In this document: piece by piece, positions 1-12,663 of the stretch
Position numbering within the stretch: the stretch's first letter is position 1
How the letters are laid out: each line of letters opens with the position of its first letter
Source of the DNA: Stromatinia cepivora
Taxonomy: Eukaryota; Ascomycota; Leotiomycetes; Helotiales; Sclerotiniaceae
Reading direction: 5' to 3'
Assembly: GCA_014898415.1 (NCBI GenBank)
Contig: RCTD01000010.1
Location: 1,302,001-1,366,000 of the forward strand
DNA length: 64,000 nucleotides
Notes under the pieces: model-generated
What the model saw: only the letters and a program-made list of their open reading frames with translations
Told to the model about the DNA's origin: nothing
The model's database searches: none
Made by a program: the position numbers and the translations under genes

Positions 1-1740
1 CACTTACTGAATACCTCATTTGCTATCCGAAATATATAATTCTCTACATTTAAAAATATATTCTCATAAACTAATCTCTCTATACCCTTAACTAAAACTA
101 ATACAGTTTCGAATATAAATATAAGAGAATTTGATTGATAACAAATTATTCGAAATTTAACTAATATTGATTGAGAAAGAATTTCTATTAAATTGCAAAG
201 GGTTTGAAAGATTCATTGATCTAGATTGAAAAAGGAAAAAATAAATATACGAATTCGAATATCTAATTTCGAAAGTACAACTTCAGAATTAAATGGGATT
301 AAACCTGTTCCTCGAAACCCTACTTTCATATTCTAAAAAGTGATTGATTTTTTATATACAACTTTAAAAGCTATAAAAAATTCAATCTTCGAAATATACT
401 TGTATCACGGGATAGTATGATTACACAGCACTTTCAGGGATCGTTGAATAGGTGGTACACGTGATTGGTAGAGTAAAAGAATTGAATGACTTGCCCTTGA
501 TTATATGAATCAAGAGCTGTATATATAGAACAAATGAGTGGTTATCTAGCCGATATGCATCTTAATTAGGCTAGATCTTTGTTTATTAGTATATCAGGAT
601 CATCTTATCAATTGGTGGATTGGTAAGGGCTAGTAGATCCTTCATTCCGATTGGAAAGCATACGCTTTGATCCTTCATAAGATACAGGGGATTGCGGGGC
701 TTTCCGTGACAACTTGATATATATCTTAATAAATCCATTAATTTGATCACCATATAAACATTTCAGATTACCAAAACAGCCAACATCAAATAACTAAATT
801 AAATAACTTGAATACAATAATAAACATAAACATATAATATCATTCTTTTTACAATATACTTAAAAAACTATTAATTCATAACTTTCATATCCATTTAACA
901 TTAACATTCGATATTTGCCCTTTCTTCGATTTTAATATACTTATCAAAATATTTCAACCATTCTAAACCTATCTCATTATTTGTCCACCCATTAAATATA
1001 GATTTAATAACCCATTCCACAGAAAGATTCATTTCAGTATACCAATTGGAAAAATAAACTTGTCCTTGAACTACTAAAAATGAAAGAATAATTTCACCCT
1101 TTCCATTTCCGCATATTATTACTATAACCCATTTTCGATTACCTAACTATACTAATTTACTTCTACCACATCTTTCGACACTAATAACAACCATTACTAC
1201 ATATATAATCCCTATCATAAAACCTATTTCATCGAAATTATAGAAATCACTATCCAAAATACTATATTTCATTCACATATTCGCAACCAATCGAAACCAC
1301 TCTTCAATGAACTTAAAATCTTCACAAAAAACTCTTTGAAAATCATAAACACAATTAAAACATATCTTTAATTCGATTCGACACTTTACAAATCGATACA
1401 CCCAAAATTTCCCAACACATTTCACACCCTTCGATTCAAAAATATAATTCACCATATCTTCCACATTTTTCAATTTAGATAAAAATCCTTTTGAATCCAT
1501 ATCGAATATATATTAAACAATCACTTCTTCTTCTAATTCTATAATCTTATAACTATTCACTCGAATCTCCATTTGATTATTTCGACTATTGATTCTATCA
1601 CATAATATAAATCGAAACACTATATAAAGTTTTGCAACTTTAATAATTGATAAATTTTTAGATTTATAAATAACTTCAATAGCTAAAATGATTCAGACTT
1701 CTTTTAATAATATTTCCATAATAATTCATTGAAATATCGC
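1..1740 (-). pseudogene. Pogo/Tigger transposase pseudogene (CENP-B-type HTH plus DDE_1)
   Basis: Read on the - strand, the remains follow the usual order of fungal Tigger-like transposases. About 1720-1510 is the N-terminal DNA-binding part, with a recognisable ELEEE stretch before MDSKGFLSK. The best open piece, 1500-1273, encodes 75 residues ending FIEEWFRLVANM. About 1260-920 holds the catalytic core, with a degraded FYNFDEIGFMIG (first catalytic Asp region) and NGWTNNEIGLEW. Below 400 is a C-terminal piece containing KGIERLVYEN. In-frame stops are frequent and fit C-to-T change. The gene cannot encode an active enzyme. Family assignment rests on remembered motif order, so a search is needed to name the subfamily. 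Confidence 0.7.
403..711. mobile_element. Solo LTR with 5 bp target duplication ACTTG
   Basis: This is a 309 bp stretch of near-normal base composition inside the AT-rich Pogo relic. Its ends are inverted (TATCACGG at the left, CCGTGACA at the right), which fits an LTR that starts TGTCACGG on the - strand. It is flanked by ACTTG at 398-402 and 712-716. No internal retrotransposon sequence remains, so it probably arose by recombination between two LTRs. It is far less RIP-mutated than its surroundings. Confidence 0.7.
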
Positions 1741-2112
1741 ATATTGAAATTAAGGTAATTAAATAATATAAAAAATGACGACCCAGTGATATTGACGACC
1801 CGGTGATAAACCACGTTATATAAAATCAAGATTTATACCGATTATAAGACCCTCAAATATTTTATAACTATCAAAACTCTCAATATCCGATAAACTCATT
1901 AAGTAAAAGTTCTAATTGATTATAACTTTATTATTATATATTACTCTAGAAAAGATAACTCTTTTATCGATACCTTAATCTATTGGATCGACGAATTGAA
2001 TTTCTAGAATTATACCAAGAAAAAGAATCGCCTCCAACAATTTATTAAAGACAACCAAATTGATACCGAAATTATGAAATAAACCTTACGAAAATATCAT
2101 CTAGATGAAATA

Positions 2113-2433
2113 GTGATTATTAGTATCGATTTGAATGAAATCGCTTTTCGATTCGATCTAGTTAACTATATTATCGAAGCAAATAAAACTATAGATAGCT
2201 TGTTAGCATTCAGAATACAAGTTATCCAAGATCATAAATATATATCATTCCAAAATGATCTTTTGCTTTATAATGATTATTTGATAGTATTCGATATCGA
2301 CAATTTTCGAATTTATCTGATTTGTGAAATCTATAATTCTGTTTTTATTGCTTATTCTAATACAAGCAAAACCTATCTCTTATTATTTCAACAATACTAC
2401 TGACTTAGAATATACGATATTGTAATCAGATAT
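2113..2433 (+). pseudogene. Gypsy copy A integrase, N-terminal remnant
   Basis: A 96-residue open stretch (2113-2403) contains FQNDLLLYNDYLIVFDIDNF and KTYLLLFQQYY. This matches the region just before and inside the HHCC zinc-binding domain of Ty3/gypsy integrases. The frame is cut at 2433 by the LTR of the 2434-9180 element and resumes at 9181. The equivalent of copy B is at about 30310-30650 on the - strand. It is not functional. Confidence 0.75.
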
Positions 2434-2645
2434 TGTCGGGACAACTATACACGGGGAAGTGAGGTTCATCAACGAATGTATAGAATTCTTTGTTAATACG
2501 TTTTGATTTGCTTAGAGAGTTAGAATTTATGAAGGGTAAAGATCTATATAATGATATATGCCGAGGTATTAATGCGAATATTAATACTTATATAATCCTT
2601 ACCATCCTTATTATCCTTACCATACACATAATTCATATTCTGATA
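2434..2645 (-). repeat. LTR of the 2434-9180 element (left copy, 3' LTR on the - strand)
   Basis: This 212 bp repeat pairs with 8969-9180 at equal length. It starts TGTCGGGACA, and its partner starts TATCAAAACA; the differences are mostly G/A and C/T. It is preceded by GATAT. Confidence 0.8.
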
Positions 2646-3697
2646 TTAGCAATTTTTTTTAAAGTCGAAATATTGTATACTCCAGGAATATATATGCCCG
2701 GCAAATGAATACTCTTTTCAATTTTAACTTTCGTTTTGTTTCTTTGTTCGAATCAATTTATATATGAAATGATTATATATCCGACAATTGAATATATATT
2801 TATAATGATTTTTGTTTTGTATTTGTTCTTCGGTTTCTATATTTATATTATTTTCTTTTTATTATATTTTGATCTTTCTATTCATTTTATAACCTTGATC
2901 TTAATTGTATTATTCTTTATAAGATCTTTGAGAGTTTGATATAATTTTGCCTTTATCATTATATCAATAGAATTAGATTCTCTATCAATTTATTTGATTT
3001 CTATTATCTCTTTTTGTTTATACAATTATTATAAAACTATTAGATCAATTATCAATCTTTTCTTTTATATTGAATCTAATTTTGTAAAGTAATTGTAAAG
3101 CGATTTCAAATTTGTATATATAATTAATAGTACTTTCTGTTTTGGTAATATACTTTCGATAATACTCTTGAGTACTGTGTTAATATTGAATCCCAAGGTT
3201 ATATTGTAAAGTTCTGATATTAGTATACTTTTAATGATTCTTTTGTATTTAATAAATGATCAATGAATTAGATTCGTTTTGTTATTTTTATTTATTAATA
3301 CAATGATATATTTGATTTGTAAGGATAGATCTCGATTGTTAATGAATGATGTATCTATGAATATTATTAGTTTCAACGAATCGAAATCGAATAATATGAA
3401 TTTCAATCCTTTAATTGAATTGTCCATTTGCTATTGGATTGTTTTATTCATCAATTTCGCATTTTTCTTTTTGGGGTTGATAATCTGGGTAATAAAAGAA
3501 AAAGCGAATGATGCTTTTAGTTGATATATTATCGAAATATAAACTTCTTTTGTATGTTGAACGATATATTGATCCTTTGGGATTATGCTTTTTCGAATTT
3601 TATTTTTTGTATTATAAATATCGATTGATTATATTTTGACGAATTGTAGATTCATATATTGCTTTTTCTGATTGATATAAATAAAACTATTGTTTGC

Positions 3698-4591
3698 TTA
3701 AATAATAACAGTTCCGTTGAATTTAAGGGGGTTCTCGGGTAATAAGGTTTCTCGATTCTTTATAAGAAACTTTATATTTTCGAATTCTTTTTGTTCTTTA
3801 TCTGTAAATGCTTTATTGATTATAATGATTATATTATTTATTTGAAGTTCTACTAATCTGAATATTTCATCTTCCTGTTTGATATATATTAGATAAGGGT
3901 TGTAGATTGATTGGATCATTTAGAGTATAGTGAGATAATGGTTATAGTAAATGCTGAATCAATGATTTCCAATCTCTAATATACTATATAATAATTTGAT
4001 TATTTGTAATAATATTCTCTTTATAAATTCTATTTCCTTAAATGATAGGATATAAAACAATTATATTAGATTGAATACTGCTTATACATAAACTTGAATA
4101 ATATCTCTAATATATAAAATTGTTTATACAATTGATTATAAAATAATTATAATACTTAGTATCAAATATTGATTTACTTATTGAATTGTAAACAATTACA
4201 TTAATATTATTCCCTTTTCTACATTATTTCATACCTGGATTACAAACCTCGATTTTGGGAATGCTTTCTCAATACCTTTGTTTTTGATCTCATCGATGAA
4301 TCTTGATTTGAATATTTGTATACCTTCTAGTATATCTATTTGTTATACGATTTCGAATACATCATTTTCCATTAAACCATTAATTTCCTTTTTTCTTGAT
4401 TCTTTATAAATCAATAAGTTTTGGAGTATATCGGATACCAATAAGTTCTTATTAAAAAGTCCGATAATGTTTTTTTTCTCATCGTTTTGAAAGTAGATAG
4501 CTATATTTGGTACTATTATCGTATCCTCAATAAAGTATATTACTATAATTTCGATTGGTATTATGTTTATTATACTATATAATATTCTCAT
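3698..4591 (-). pseudogene. Copia-like reverse transcriptase fragments
   Basis: Two open pieces remain. Positions 4591-4343 encode 82 residues ending ESRKKEINGLMENDVFEIV, which fits the region at the start of the copia RT domain. Positions 3919-3698 encode 73 residues with MIQSIYNPYLIYIKQEDEIF followed by a degraded LQINN stretch, which fits the part around the usual YVDD. Stops and shifts separate them. The order (gag, then RT, with RT at the 3' end) supports copia rather than gypsy. Not functional. Confidence 0.6.
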
Positions 4592-4640
4592 TAAAAAAAC
4601 AACTACTTAAAGGATACCAGGATTTACTTTCGTTACATTT

Positions 4641-4657
4641 TTTAAAACAATCTTAAA
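4641..4657 (+). repeat. 17 bp near-palindrome TTTAAAACAATCTTAAA (site 1 of 8)
   Basis: The same 17-mer, allowing R/Y changes, recurs at 8309, 26882, 29687, 36634, 38664 (inverted), 41495 and 43646, always inside degraded LTR elements. The least mutated forms are symmetric: TTTAAGA, three bases, TCTTAAA. Confidence 0.6.
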
Positions 4658-6898
4658 TTTCTCTTGAATAGCAATTTCGAAATCCTTCAAGGATATTTCC
4701 TAAGGGATTTGTTCTGTTGCAATATATTCTGTTTATATAATGAGTTCTACTGATATCACTATTTCGATTATATAAGGTTTCATTATTGTAAATCGAAAGA
4801 TTGTAGATTTGCTTAATAATTGAATTATACAGATTTCGCCTTCGATTTATAATAATATAAATAACCCTATTCATCCGGCAGTTCGGTTGTTTCTTTTTCT
4901 TTATATCTATACCTTTGAATTGATTGGTAATTTATAGATTGGAATTATATTTGGACCGTTATATTGATTCAATATATCTACTATTTATCTTTCAATTCGG
5001 AGCTTTTTGATTTCGTTGTTTGTTTTTTTGATTATATTGGATTGTTGTTGAATATTAAATGCCAATGGATTGAATTCGCTTATTCATGGATACACTCCGA
5101 ATACTAAAAAGATAGATATAATTCTATTGAAACCAATAATATCATTGATTGTTTTCACTACCATTTGCAGTACCGATTCTTTCGTCATTCCAATATCTTT
5201 GAATTCTTCCTCGATGATATTATATATATATCGAATGATTTGATAATAGTATTCGATTATTTCGATCGATTAATATATTTCGATGGATACGCTTTTCATA
5301 ATGATCACCATTATCTTGATATATTGTTTGAATTCCTTACTCACAAAGTTTTTCCCAGCATTATAAATAATATAATCTGATAGGCCTAGGTATATATCTA
5401 TCCAATATATTCTTAATTTATCCTATGTATACTTTGCATTAATATTATTGAATTATTATACTATTTGGAATCTGATTCCTTCATTAATAATATATAATAT
5501 TAATTTATTATTGATATACATAATATCGATTATAATCAAATAATTAAATTCGATATTATTATAAAAATTGAATTTAAATCTACCTAAGGATTTTCCATAT
5601 TTTTGATAATATTTACAGAATTTTATGAATTTCTCAAAATCTCCCTAAACAATATTTATATAGTCTATATATCAAAAAACTCGATAGAATCTATCCGTAA
5701 AGGGGTAACCGAAACGATAATATAATCTTTGTATTTTCAATTCGGTTAAATAACAATTGTTTATATTAATGAATATTTATATAAATTGCTGGATTTTTAT
5801 ATTCCAAAATAATACTATATACTTGAATTTGTGAATATAAGAATAGTTTGTAATTGGTGATATAAATACATTAATAATATTATTGTAATATATTTTGAGT
5901 CGATCTATATCCTATAACGATAATAGGAATAATATCTTTGATTTTATAATATAGAATTCGATAATTCTTAAAGATAGATTTAGTTGAATCGATTCAATTG
6001 ATTCGGCTTTTCCGATTCCGAATATCATTTTTGCGATTTCTGCCCTATTTATATTCAATATAGTATTCTTAATATCTTTTTGATATACTTAATACTATTT
6101 GAATTCTACTATAGACCATTGGGATGCTCCTATATTGATAATAATATTCTGAAACTTTTTGTTATCATATCTCGAAAAGAAAGTTTTGTATCTTTTGGTT
6201 TTATTAATTGATTCATTAATAAAATCAATTAGAATATATATTGTTGTTTTATTGAATAGATTTATTATAACTTCCTTTTCGTTAATCGATCTGTAGGATA
6301 AGATTCATGTATACTCTAGATCGTTATTCTTTATATCCTTCTTTGGATTGTTTTGAATATATATTACAAATTCTTTATTAATATCGATATCCAATAAAGT
6401 TTCTTTGTATTCGATAATATATTGTTCGAAATATAATCCGAAATCCTTATTATTGCCCTTGAATAGTTCCTTATATTTGTATTTCGATTCAATTCGTTCA
6501 GTTTTTATATACTTATTTGATCAATAATTTTTTTTTTTATAAACAAAGTATCTTTTAATTCCTTTTGATTGAATAAAGAATCATTGATTGGATTTGTATT
6601 TGTGATTATATTTGGGGTTCTTTTGATTATATACTCGATCTATATAGAATATCTTATTTTCATTTAAATATGATTTCTTGTATATAAAAATAAAACCTTA
6701 TAGATCCTCAATGAATCCGATTACAGATTTTGAAAATCAATAATATACTTGGTTATATACCAGTATATAGTTATATGCATTAAAAATCTTTCTTTGGATA
6801 TATATAATTATTTGAAATTCTTTTGGTAGATTTTTTTGAAGATACCGAAGTTTGGTGATTATAATATTCAAGTATTCTGATATCGATTTTCTAGGGTT

Positions 6899-7519
6899 CT
6901 ATATAATAGTTGTTTTGAGTATTGTATAATTCCATTTTTCTATAAATCCATATTGATACCCTTCTCCTTCGAAAAATGTTTTCATTATTTCGCAAATACC
7001 CTTTATTGTATTTGAAATATGATTGAAGTTCGAATAATAGAATATAAAAGCCTTTTCCTTTAACATCATAAAGAACACTTTTGTATAAAGATTTGAATGA
7101 ATATCGATTCTTTTGTAATAATTAAGAAAGATAATATACTTATAATCGAAGTTATTATTTTGATTAATATATTTGTTAATATTGTTATAAAGTTTCTCGA
7201 GGTTTCTGAGATCATAACCGATATTATTACTATATATATAATCGGATAGTTTATTCTTATAGTTTCCTAAACCATTGTTTTCTTTATTATTAAATAGATC
7301 TTTTCTTTTTTCGTTATTTCTATAAAGATATATATAAATATCATTTTGATTTATATCATCTACCTTATAATTGTTTCCGAAATATTTGTTATTGTTTAAA
7401 GGTTTCTTATTATTAAATAATCTACTTAATAATCCTTTATTATGAATAAATTTCTTTTCATTTAATAGTTTTTCATTTTCGGATAATACATTATTATCAT
7501 ACAATAATTGTAATAACAC
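6899..7519 (-). pseudogene. Copia-like gag remnant (206 residues open)
   Basis: This is the longest open frame in the element. The last third contains VFFMMLKEKAFIFYYSNFN and ICEIMKTFFEGEGYQYGFIEKWN, a pattern I recognise from fungal retrotransposon gag proteins. The first two thirds are rich in Asn, Lys and Tyr, as expected from AT-shifted codons. It lies upstream of the RT pieces on the same strand. The absence of stops over 206 codons in RIP-hit DNA is probably chance. Confidence 0.55.
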
Positions 7520-8429
7520 TGAATATTATTTCCATTTTAGGTTTTGATATTTGTTATCTAGGAATTCCTTGAATATATAAGATCCCGGTTTCTTATCTAA
7601 TTATAATAATTGAATTCCTTTATATTACATTAAAGATAATTATTTTACATTTATTTATACAAATTGTTTTCTCTTTTTAAGATTGAATAAAAGTATTAAA
7701 TCTTCAGAGATAATATTCAGATATATATTATTATCGAATATCTTGATTTGATTTAGGATAATTTTTGATCGGAATTGAAAGTATCGATCTATTTTTGCCT
7801 TTCGAATTTGTTCATTTAATTATAATATATATAGAATATAAAACATTTCAATCAAAATCTTGTTAACTATCAACTCCATACATTATATTATCTTTTTGAC
7901 AAATAAACCACCTACTCTCAATTCAATACATAATCTAAATATGATTTTTAGATTGACAAATTCGAAATACTCAACTCTGAAATCCGTAAAGTCGTTATAA
8001 TAATCACTCCATAAATCCTTATCAATATAATTATATATTATATAGAACTCCAATTTGTATTTACAAAAATCAATGATTTCTTAAAGGTTTTCTTTTATAA
8101 ATACAAATTGATTATATTTCTATTTATCTATTTATTCATTATATTCTTTATTTCTGATATATAAAATAATTGATATTGATAACAATAGGATTTGTATTCT
8201 TTCAGGGTAAAAGATTATAAAAAAGTATTCGAATATACCTGCTATAATCGTTATAATAATGGTTATCATATATTTTCAGATTGTTTCGAAATTGATCGTT
8301 ATAAAGTTTTTAAAACAATCTTAAAAAAGAACCTGAATATAGATTCGTAGTATATGAAATGTATACTATAATGAAGCTTCATTTATATTATATATAGTAT
8401 TATTAAATCCTGAAAGTATTTCGAAATTG

Positions 8430-8580
8430 GGATTAATTAATCGAATCGACCGAAATTGATCAAAATTGATCAAAATTGACCAAAATTGATTAAGGTGATC
8501 GGATTTGATCGAAATGAATTTGATCGAAATAAACAGAATAATTAGAGTAATGAAATTAATCAAATCGAATTGATTAATCT
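8430..8580. repeat. Tract of repeated TTGATC-like units
   Basis: Short units of the form ATTGATCAAA or ATTGACCAAA recur back to back, giving many GATC palindromes. It lies between the gag remnant and the 5' LTR of the - strand element. Similar tracts occur in both gypsy copies (10720-11040 and 22960-23290). Confidence 0.6.
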
Positions 8581-8968
8581 CATATATAATTGATAATTCA
8601 TATGAAATAAATAAATGAAATAGTTTTTCATAAAAAAGTAAATATAGCGAAAAACTCGAAATTGCTTTCAAATTTTCTTCAAATATATACCCTATACTAT
8701 CTAATAAATACATAATAAATGCAGAATAATTGAATCAAAAAATAAACTCCAAATTCGCTATTAGATAACTGCTATTTTTGATCCTTCAATTCTCTTGAAT
8801 TACTCAATAATTAAAAACTTATCCTTTAACATAAAAATACTTTGTCTTACAACGAAATACCTTTATTTAATTACAAAAACAAAATCGAAATTGATTTAGA
8901 ACTTATAACTCTTTATACCAATTCCCAATATCTGATTTATGATATCATTATAACAAAAAACTAATCAA

Positions 8969-9180
8969 TATCAAAACAATTATATACAAAAAAGTAAAGT
9001 TCATCAATAAACATATAGAACTCTTTATTAATATATTTTGATTTGCCTAAAGAGCTAAAATCTATAGAGAATAAAGATCTATATAATGATGCATGCCGAA
9101 GTACTAATACAAGCACTAATGCTTACATGATCCTTACCATCCTTACCATCCTTACCATGCACGTGATTCATATTCCGACA
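8969..9180 (-). repeat. LTR of the 2434-9180 element (right copy, 5' LTR on the - strand)
   Basis: This 212 bp repeat ends TTCCGACA and is followed by the target duplication GATAT (9181-9185). Just inside it on the - strand the sequence reads TTGATTAG, a possible RIP-mutated primer site. That reading is tentative. Confidence 0.78.
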
Positions 9181-10400
9181 GATATATATATAATTGTTAT
9201 ATTTATAAACGCAGCTCTGTTCTATATAATCGTATCCCCGGTTTATTGTATCTATTTCCGATTTCTAATTGAGTATAATAATATATTATTATAGATTACT
9301 ATAGTTTTAATAAAGATAAATATAAATATAACAATGTTTTAATCATTATTAATCGATTGACAAAACAAACTATCTCTATACCTTGTTATAAATTAATCAA
9401 TACTCGAATTTAAGTACAACTATATTTTTATTATATATATCGATATTATAATCCTTTTGATATTATAGTATTGGATCGCGACCCCCAATTTATATTACAG
9501 TTCTGAAAGGAATTCAGTCAAATCTTAGGAACCAATTTTAAACTATCCATTATTCACTATCCCCAAATTGATAATCAAATTGAAATCTATAATCAGTATT
9601 TTTAGTAATGGTTAAAATTGTTTGTTAGCTATTATCAAGACAATTAATCAGAATTCCTATTTATAATGGATTATATACAATTTACTCTTCCATACAACTC
9701 CTTAGAAGAGCTTACATTTTATGAAACCCTATATAGGTATATATCGAAATATATATAGGAATGGAAGGAAAACATTAGTAAGCCAATAGATGATATAAAT
9801 ATACGTGATGCCTATATATATACAGAACACAATAGATTAGTTCTCGTATAAACGAAAAAAGGTTTATTGTATACCCAAGTCAAGATATCGAAATCCATAA
9901 ATGCTTATCGATGTGAGATCGATTTCGATATCGGAGATTATATATAATTCAATATAAAGAATTACCCTACTCAAAAACCATCTAAAAAATTGGATTTCCC
10001 AATTCAAGAAAGATTTAAGATTATTGATTGATTTAGAAACTCTTTCAAGCTCGAATTTCCGATTACAATGAAAATTTATTCTATTTTTCTTCCAGATCGA
10101 TTATATAAGATATATAACAATCCTTTTCTTAATTAAATACTTGAATTATCTCTATTTATTAATATAATTGATAATTCGGAATAGAAAATGGAAAAGATCC
10201 TAATAGTAAAGAAAGTACAAAAAACCTTATTATACAGAATCTTGTAACTTAATAATGATATCAATCTTATTTGGTATTCTGCTTCTGATTTTAAAACATT
10301 ATTGTATCTCCTGTATAATTTTCATCTGATCAATCCAATATTGTTTGATCCTTTCAATCAACTAATTAATTGAATAAAGTTTTATAAAAATAAAAAGGAT
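9181..10400 (+). pseudogene. Gypsy copy A integrase core and C-terminal remnant
   Basis: Read with many in-frame stops, this stretch gives LDRDPQFILQF followed by EFSQILGTNF, the second catalytic Asp region of a gypsy integrase. It is followed by a degraded C-terminal part that matches the more readable frame of copy B at 24020-23826. It continues directly from 2433 once the nested element is removed. It cannot be translated as it stands. Confidence 0.7.
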
Positions 10401-10719
10401 AATTATAATTATATAAATAACAATTCATTTATGAAATTAAGGAAAAAAAAAAGTGTTCTTTAATTCAGCAAATTAAATATTATAATTTTATAATGGTATA
10501 TATATATACAATTGTAAAAAAATCAAAAACCTATACAAATTCGAGGGAATTTGATTGTATACATATATAATCCGAACTTTATACAATAGATGAGCTATTA
10601 TCATCAAAACAATACAAAAACAATATATTTCAAAAAACTTATATTTATAATCATTTCAAAAATTATGCAAAAGGAAGCTTGAATATAATAAAAACGAAAT
10701 GTAATATTACTTCTGTCGA

Positions 10720-11040
10720 TTTTGTTCAATTTAATTGATTTGGTTAATTTGATCAATTAATTTGATTGATTTCGGAATTGATTATATTAATTATTCATTA
10801 TCATTATATTATAATTTAATCTTCTTCTCTTTTCTATTGAAACTTTTTCCTTTCAAAGGTTTTTCAAATCAAGAAGAATACAAATCAATGTTAATTTAAT
10901 CAATTAATAAACGATTTGATCGATTTGATCAATTCATTTGTCATTTTGATCAATTTGGTCGATAATTTTGGTCAATTTAATCAATTTCCAATAAATTGAT
11001 CAAATCAATCAAAATAATCAATTTAATTGATTTAAAGTTC
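10720..11040. repeat. TTGATC-rich tract in the 3' non-coding part of gypsy copy A
   Basis: Irregular tandem units of TTTGATCAATTTG type run for about 300 bp between the end of the integrase remnant and the polypurine tract. Copy B has the same tract, inverted, at about 22960-23290. No coding frame runs through it. Confidence 0.6.
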
Positions 11041-11064
11041 ATAAATCTTTATAAAACCTGGTTT

Positions 11065-11214
11065 TGTAACGAACCCAACGAGCGTTTAGAGATCAACCTT
11101 AGAATTAAAAGCTACAGAGCTAAAGAGAGAGTACTACGAAGTTATATATATGATCGACTCGAAGCTTAGTATTGTACTAGCCCGATCGGATGTGATCATG
11201 TGTATCTCGTAACA
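11065..11214 (-). repeat. LTR of the 1.5 kb element (left copy)
   Basis: A 150 bp repeat, TGTAACGAAC to TCTCGTAACA, matching 12441-12590 at equal length with mostly transition differences. Confidence 0.8.
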
Positions 11215-12440
11215 CTACCCCCCCCTTCTGAAGAGTTCGCTTCGAATTCACTTAAAATGAATGATTTAAATACAAAATGATCATTAATCGTTTTCTTCTT
11301 CTAAAAATACCTGATACGAAATATACATCACAGTTAACGAATACGCATTCATCGTACTATATACCTCCTTTAAGCAATCTTCAAATATCGGCCATTAATC
11401 ATCTCTCCTAGATCCTTATCATCATTGCTTTTGGATTCAATAATTAGTATAATAATCGGAACAGACTCTTATCGATCTCGGATTCTTTGATACAGATCTA
11501 ATAAATAGATTTGTATTTAATAGGAAATACTTCTATATCATATATATTTATTTTGTTTACACAAAAGAGTTCTTTCAGAAAAAAAAAACTTGGGTGTTTG
11601 TATATAAAGTAGAATCAAAATATAATTAAGTTTGTCTGATTGGATATCAAAAGGGTTAAAAACATTAATAACATTAAAATTGTTAATATCCATTGGATTG
11701 TGATTCCAAAAATGGGATGGATTCTGCAATATATATAGGGCTCTAGATTCACTAAAGTAGGATAATATAGGGAATCTATTCGTTATACGAATAGTTAATT
11801 GTTGTATGATCTAAACAAAATCGGAATAAAAATGAAAAAAAGAAAACTATTGAGAAAGACGATTTCTAAAAGTAGTATTGAGTTTATTACGAAAAATTAA
11901 AATCTTATTCGAATCAGATTAATTCTGATCTTTGGTTTTGTAAAGGGTTTTTTCGAATTTTGCAATATAGATATATAAAGAATCGGTTCTTTGTTTGAGA
12001 ATGAATAGCTTGTTTTCGGTTTCTTGAACTTTATTCGGATTGTTGTAAACGCGTATGAGTTGATCTAGGATCGTTGTATGATCTAAGGGAATGTTTTGAT
12101 CAAGAAAAGAAAGCTGAGGTAGGATCAGGGAGAGAGGGTTTCGGACGAGAAGGAGTATGAACAGCAGAAGTGCGTTCGAAAATCAAGGAGTATAGAAACG
12201 AGATTTCATCCTGCTGATAAGTCATTTCGCCGTGAAGTTCTGCAATCACGAAATTTATTGAATTGTAATCTATAGTTTAGAAATTAAGGGTAAAAAAAAA
12301 GATAACATTTTCGAATAATATCAAGAAGATCCATATACAAACGAAAAAGCAGGAATAATATATCTAAACAGGAATAAACAGAATATATATAAATATATAC
12401 AGATATTATTCCATTTTTTATTTGGAAGAACTTTTAATAA

Positions 12441-12590
12441 TATAACGAATCCAACAAATATTTAGAGATCAATTTTAGAATTAAAAGTTACAAAACTAAA
12501 GAGAGAGTGCTACGAAGCTATATATATGATCGGCTCGAAGTTTAGTACCGTACTAGCCCGATCGGACGCGATCACGTGTATCTCGTGACA
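12441..12590 (-). repeat. LTR of the 1.5 kb element (right copy)
   Basis: A 150 bp repeat ending TCTCGTGACA, directly followed by the GGTTT target duplication. This copy keeps more CpG than the left one. Confidence 0.8.
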
Positions 12591-12663
12591 GGTTTCCGAT
12601 GAAATAACAATGGAATAAAGGAATGAAATATTCGAGGGTAAGCTTTTCCGAAGAAAAGAGTAA

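Larger units (their letters stand above)
1..1816 (-). mobile_element. RIP-degraded Pogo/Tigger (Tc1/mariner superfamily) DNA transposon, left end outside window
   Basis: This AT-rich block carries a broken DDE transposase on the - strand. Its right end, read on the - strand, starts ACGTGGTTTATCACCGGGTC next to a TA at 1817-1818, as expected for an element that inserts at TA. A related direct repeat (GACGACCCRGTG) lies just inside the end, at about 1778 and 1794. To the right the sequence becomes gypsy copy A, matching copy B near 30915, so the element inserted into the gypsy. The other end is outside the window. A solo LTR (403-711) is nested inside it. Confidence 0.75.
2434..9180 (-). mobile_element. 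Copia-like LTR retrotransposon, RIP-degraded, nested in gypsy copy A
   Basis: Two 212 bp direct repeats (2434-2645 and 8969-9180) bound the element, flanked by GATAT at 2429-2433 and 9181-9185. Copy B of the host gypsy has the joined site near 30310-30320, which confirms the insertion. Coding remains are on the - strand in copia order: gag near 7519-6899, then reverse transcriptase pieces at 4591-4343 and 3919-3698. The LTR begins TGTCGGGACAAC and ends TTCCGACA (least mutated forms). The whole 6.7 kb is AT-rich and full of stops. Confidence 0.8.
11065..12590 (-). mobile_element. Short non-autonomous LTR retrotransposon (1.5 kb) nested in gypsy copy A
   Basis: Two 150 bp direct repeats (11065-11214 and 12441-12590) are flanked by GGTTT at 11060-11064 and 12591-12595. 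Copy B retains the empty site near 22932-22940. A G-rich tract (on the - strand) directly beside the left LTR fits a polypurine tract and sets the orientation as -. The 1.2 kb interior has no recognisable pol domain. The only open piece, 11729-11538 on the - strand, encodes 63 residues starting MQNPSHFW, perhaps a gag remnant. Confidence 0.78.
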
